Source: Oscillospiraceae bacterium (GTDB lineage: Bacteria; Bacillota; Clostridia; Oscillospirales; Ruminococcaceae). Taken from it: DNA of 49,360 nt. The notes beneath the pieces were generated by a model, which had not been told where the DNA came from, searched no databases, and saw only the letters and a program-made list of their open reading frames with translations. Made by a program: the position numbers and the translations under genes. Below are positions 48,737-49,360 of the stretch, in pieces (position 1 is the first letter of the stretch; each line of letters opens with the position of its first letter). The stretch lies in the NCBI GenBank assembly GCA_021769725.1, contig JAETSI010000022.1, positions 1 to 49,360 of the forward strand, given 5' to 3'.

Positions 48737-49105
48737 TCATAATTCATATGGATAGTAGTGTTCTGCCTTCGACTGAAATTCACATAATTTTAATATCTTC
48801 ATATCCTTATCAAAATCTGCTATTGTAACACCATCAAAGCCATCTATCCTACCATCATAATTACATTTGAAGTACCATTCAACAATTAACGTTTGGTTTT
48901 GTTCTAATATTCGCTTGATTGTCCATTCTAATACTTGCCCTTTATTATTCCAATCTTCAAACCATGTTATAATTTGTGGTAAGCCATGATATTCAGGTCC
49001 ATAGCATTCACTATACAAGGCATTTTCAGAAAAAATCTGTTTTACACTCTCAACATCCTTATCTAACCAAGACCGAAAATATTTCTTAATGACATCAGCT
49101 TTCAT
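48737..49105 (-). CDS. SnoaL-like / NTF2-fold protein
   Basis: This 122-aa single-domain protein has the NTF2/SnoaL pattern: an N-terminal helix with KYFRSWLDKDVESVKQIFSE, then YSECYGPEYHGLPQIITWF (the helix-loop leading into the cone-shaped pocket), and later strands LIVEWYFKCNY and DGVTIADFDKDMKIL. These proteins include ketosteroid-isomerase-like enzymes and binding proteins. The substrate cannot be read from sequence. It has its own promoter and GGAG ahead of the ATG. The gene is more AT-rich than its neighbours, which may point to recent acquisition. Confidence 0.8.
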   Translation of the reverse strand: MKADVIKKYFRSWLDKDVESVKQIFSENALYSECYGPEYHGLPQIITWFEDWNNKGQVLEWTIKRILEQNQTLIVEWYFKCNYDGRIDGFDGVTIADFDKDMKILKLCEFQSKAEHYYPYEL

Positions 49106-49141
49106 ATTTTTCTCCTTAAATTTCGATTTGCTTTAGTAATT

Positions 49142-49171
49142 ATTATACCACAGTACTTTCATCTTTGTCAA
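49142..49171 (-). promoter_or_regulatory. sigma-A promoter for the SnoaL-like gene
   Basis: On the minus strand, TTGACA (49166-49171), an 18-bp spacer and TATAAT (49142-49147) lie 37 bp before the start codon. Confidence 0.72.
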
Positions 49172-49250
49172 TAGAAACGCCATATCACTCTGGCGGTAAA
49201 ATCATATAAGAATATGACCATTATAATAAAGGAGGAATAAATATAAAGAA

Positions 49251-49288
49251 AATCCCCCACTTGACAGAGAGATATCAAGTGGGGGATT
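49251..49288 (-). terminator. Terminator after the CAU tRNA
   Basis: AATCCCCCACTTGA (49251-49264) pairs perfectly with TCAAGTGGGGGATT (49275-49288), a 14-bp stem. On the minus strand it follows the tRNA 3' end and is followed by TTTTCTTTAT. Confidence 0.85.
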
Positions 49289-49296
49289 AAATAAAC

Positions 49297-49360
49297 TGGT
49301 GGACCATCAGGGACTCGAACCCCGGACCGACCGGTTATGAGCCGGGAGCTCTGACCAACT
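49297..49360 (-). tRNA. tRNA with anticodon CAU (tRNA-Met or tRNA-Ile2), cut by window end
   Basis: The 3' part of a tRNA lies on the minus strand: encoded CCA (49297-49299), discriminator A, acceptor strand ATGGTCC, T arm CGGGG-TTCGAGT-CCCTG, and anticodon loop CTCATAA with CAT at 49337-49339. The D arm is partly seen (AGTTGGTCAGAGC) and the 5' acceptor strand is beyond the window. An elongator Met or lysidine-modified Ile tRNA is possible. Confidence 0.88.

Noticed and set aside
49215..49290. TATAAT and AAGGAGG followed by a short frame starting with ATA
   Set aside because: There is no ATG, GTG or TTG start at the right spacing, and the stretch is the tRNA terminator hairpin; treated as chance.
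1..49360. CRISPR arrays, rRNA genes, prophage or transposase genes
   Set aside because: No regularly spaced direct repeats, rRNA-like stretches, or transposase, integrase or phage structural proteins were seen.

Overview
The window is chromosomal DNA from a low-to-moderate-GC Gram-positive anaerobe of the class Clostridia. A Ruminococcus flavefaciens-like member of the Oscillospiraceae fits best. The main evidence is a family 48 cellulase that ends in a dockerin, consensus sigma-A promoters (TTGxxx-17-TATAAT) ahead of many genes, strong AGGAGG-type ribosome binding sites, a CIRCE element, a PrkC/PrpC pair and a spoVM-like micro-gene. The species is an inference. No phage genes, transposase genes, rRNA genes or CRISPR arrays were seen.

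Layout. 1-10 kb: a membrane Ser/Thr kinase with a propeller-like ectodomain, a divergent beta-helix carbohydrate-binding lipoprotein, an amidohydrolase, an ECF-type sigma factor overlapping its probable anti-sigma partner, and asparagine synthetase. 10-15 kb: a DUF4317 gene whose leader carries a 164-bp hairpin-forming inverted-repeat element, a GHL10 lipoprotein, two small membrane proteins (DUF4234, DUF2752) and a cysteine synthase. A second inverted-repeat element (255 bp, three inner hairpins) fills the gap to uvrC. 15-22.5 kb, minus strand: uvrC with an exported toxin-like small protein upstream, then a Gld-type ABC exporter operon (ATPase, permease, GldG, DUF4340). 22.5-25.5 kb: the GH48-dockerin cellulase, with its own consensus promoter and a structured leader of about 157 nt.

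25.6-39.3 kb is one long housekeeping run on the plus strand: yicC, remA, gmk, rpoZ, priA, def, fmt, a zinc metallopeptidase, rsmB, rlmN, prpC, prkC, rsgA, thiN and a 28-codon spoVM-like gene. It follows the Bacillus subtilis yloC-to-spoVM order closely, but the metallopeptidase is inserted and rpe is missing between rsgA and thiN. It links nucleotide supply, replication restart, translation start and rRNA modification, and kinase/phosphatase signalling of cell-wall state.

39.3-49.4 kb is a mosaic of short units: purA with a repeat-containing membrane protein, a PspA-like protein with a 54-aa membrane partner, a lone Phd-type antitoxin, CIRCE-controlled htpG, a one-cysteine glutaredoxin-like protein, an HTH/DUF2975 pair, a diacylglycerol-kinase-like lipid kinase, tRNA-Gln(CUG), a cobalamin adenosyltransferase, a SnoaL-like protein, and a CAU-anticodon tRNA cut by the window end.

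I found no clear new multi-gene defence or metabolic system. The best leads are the spoVM-like micro-gene with a possible sporulation-type promoter, the two inverted-repeat elements (one inside an mRNA leader), the GH48 leader architecture, the kinase with DFN in place of DFG, and several uncharacterised membrane or exported proteins.
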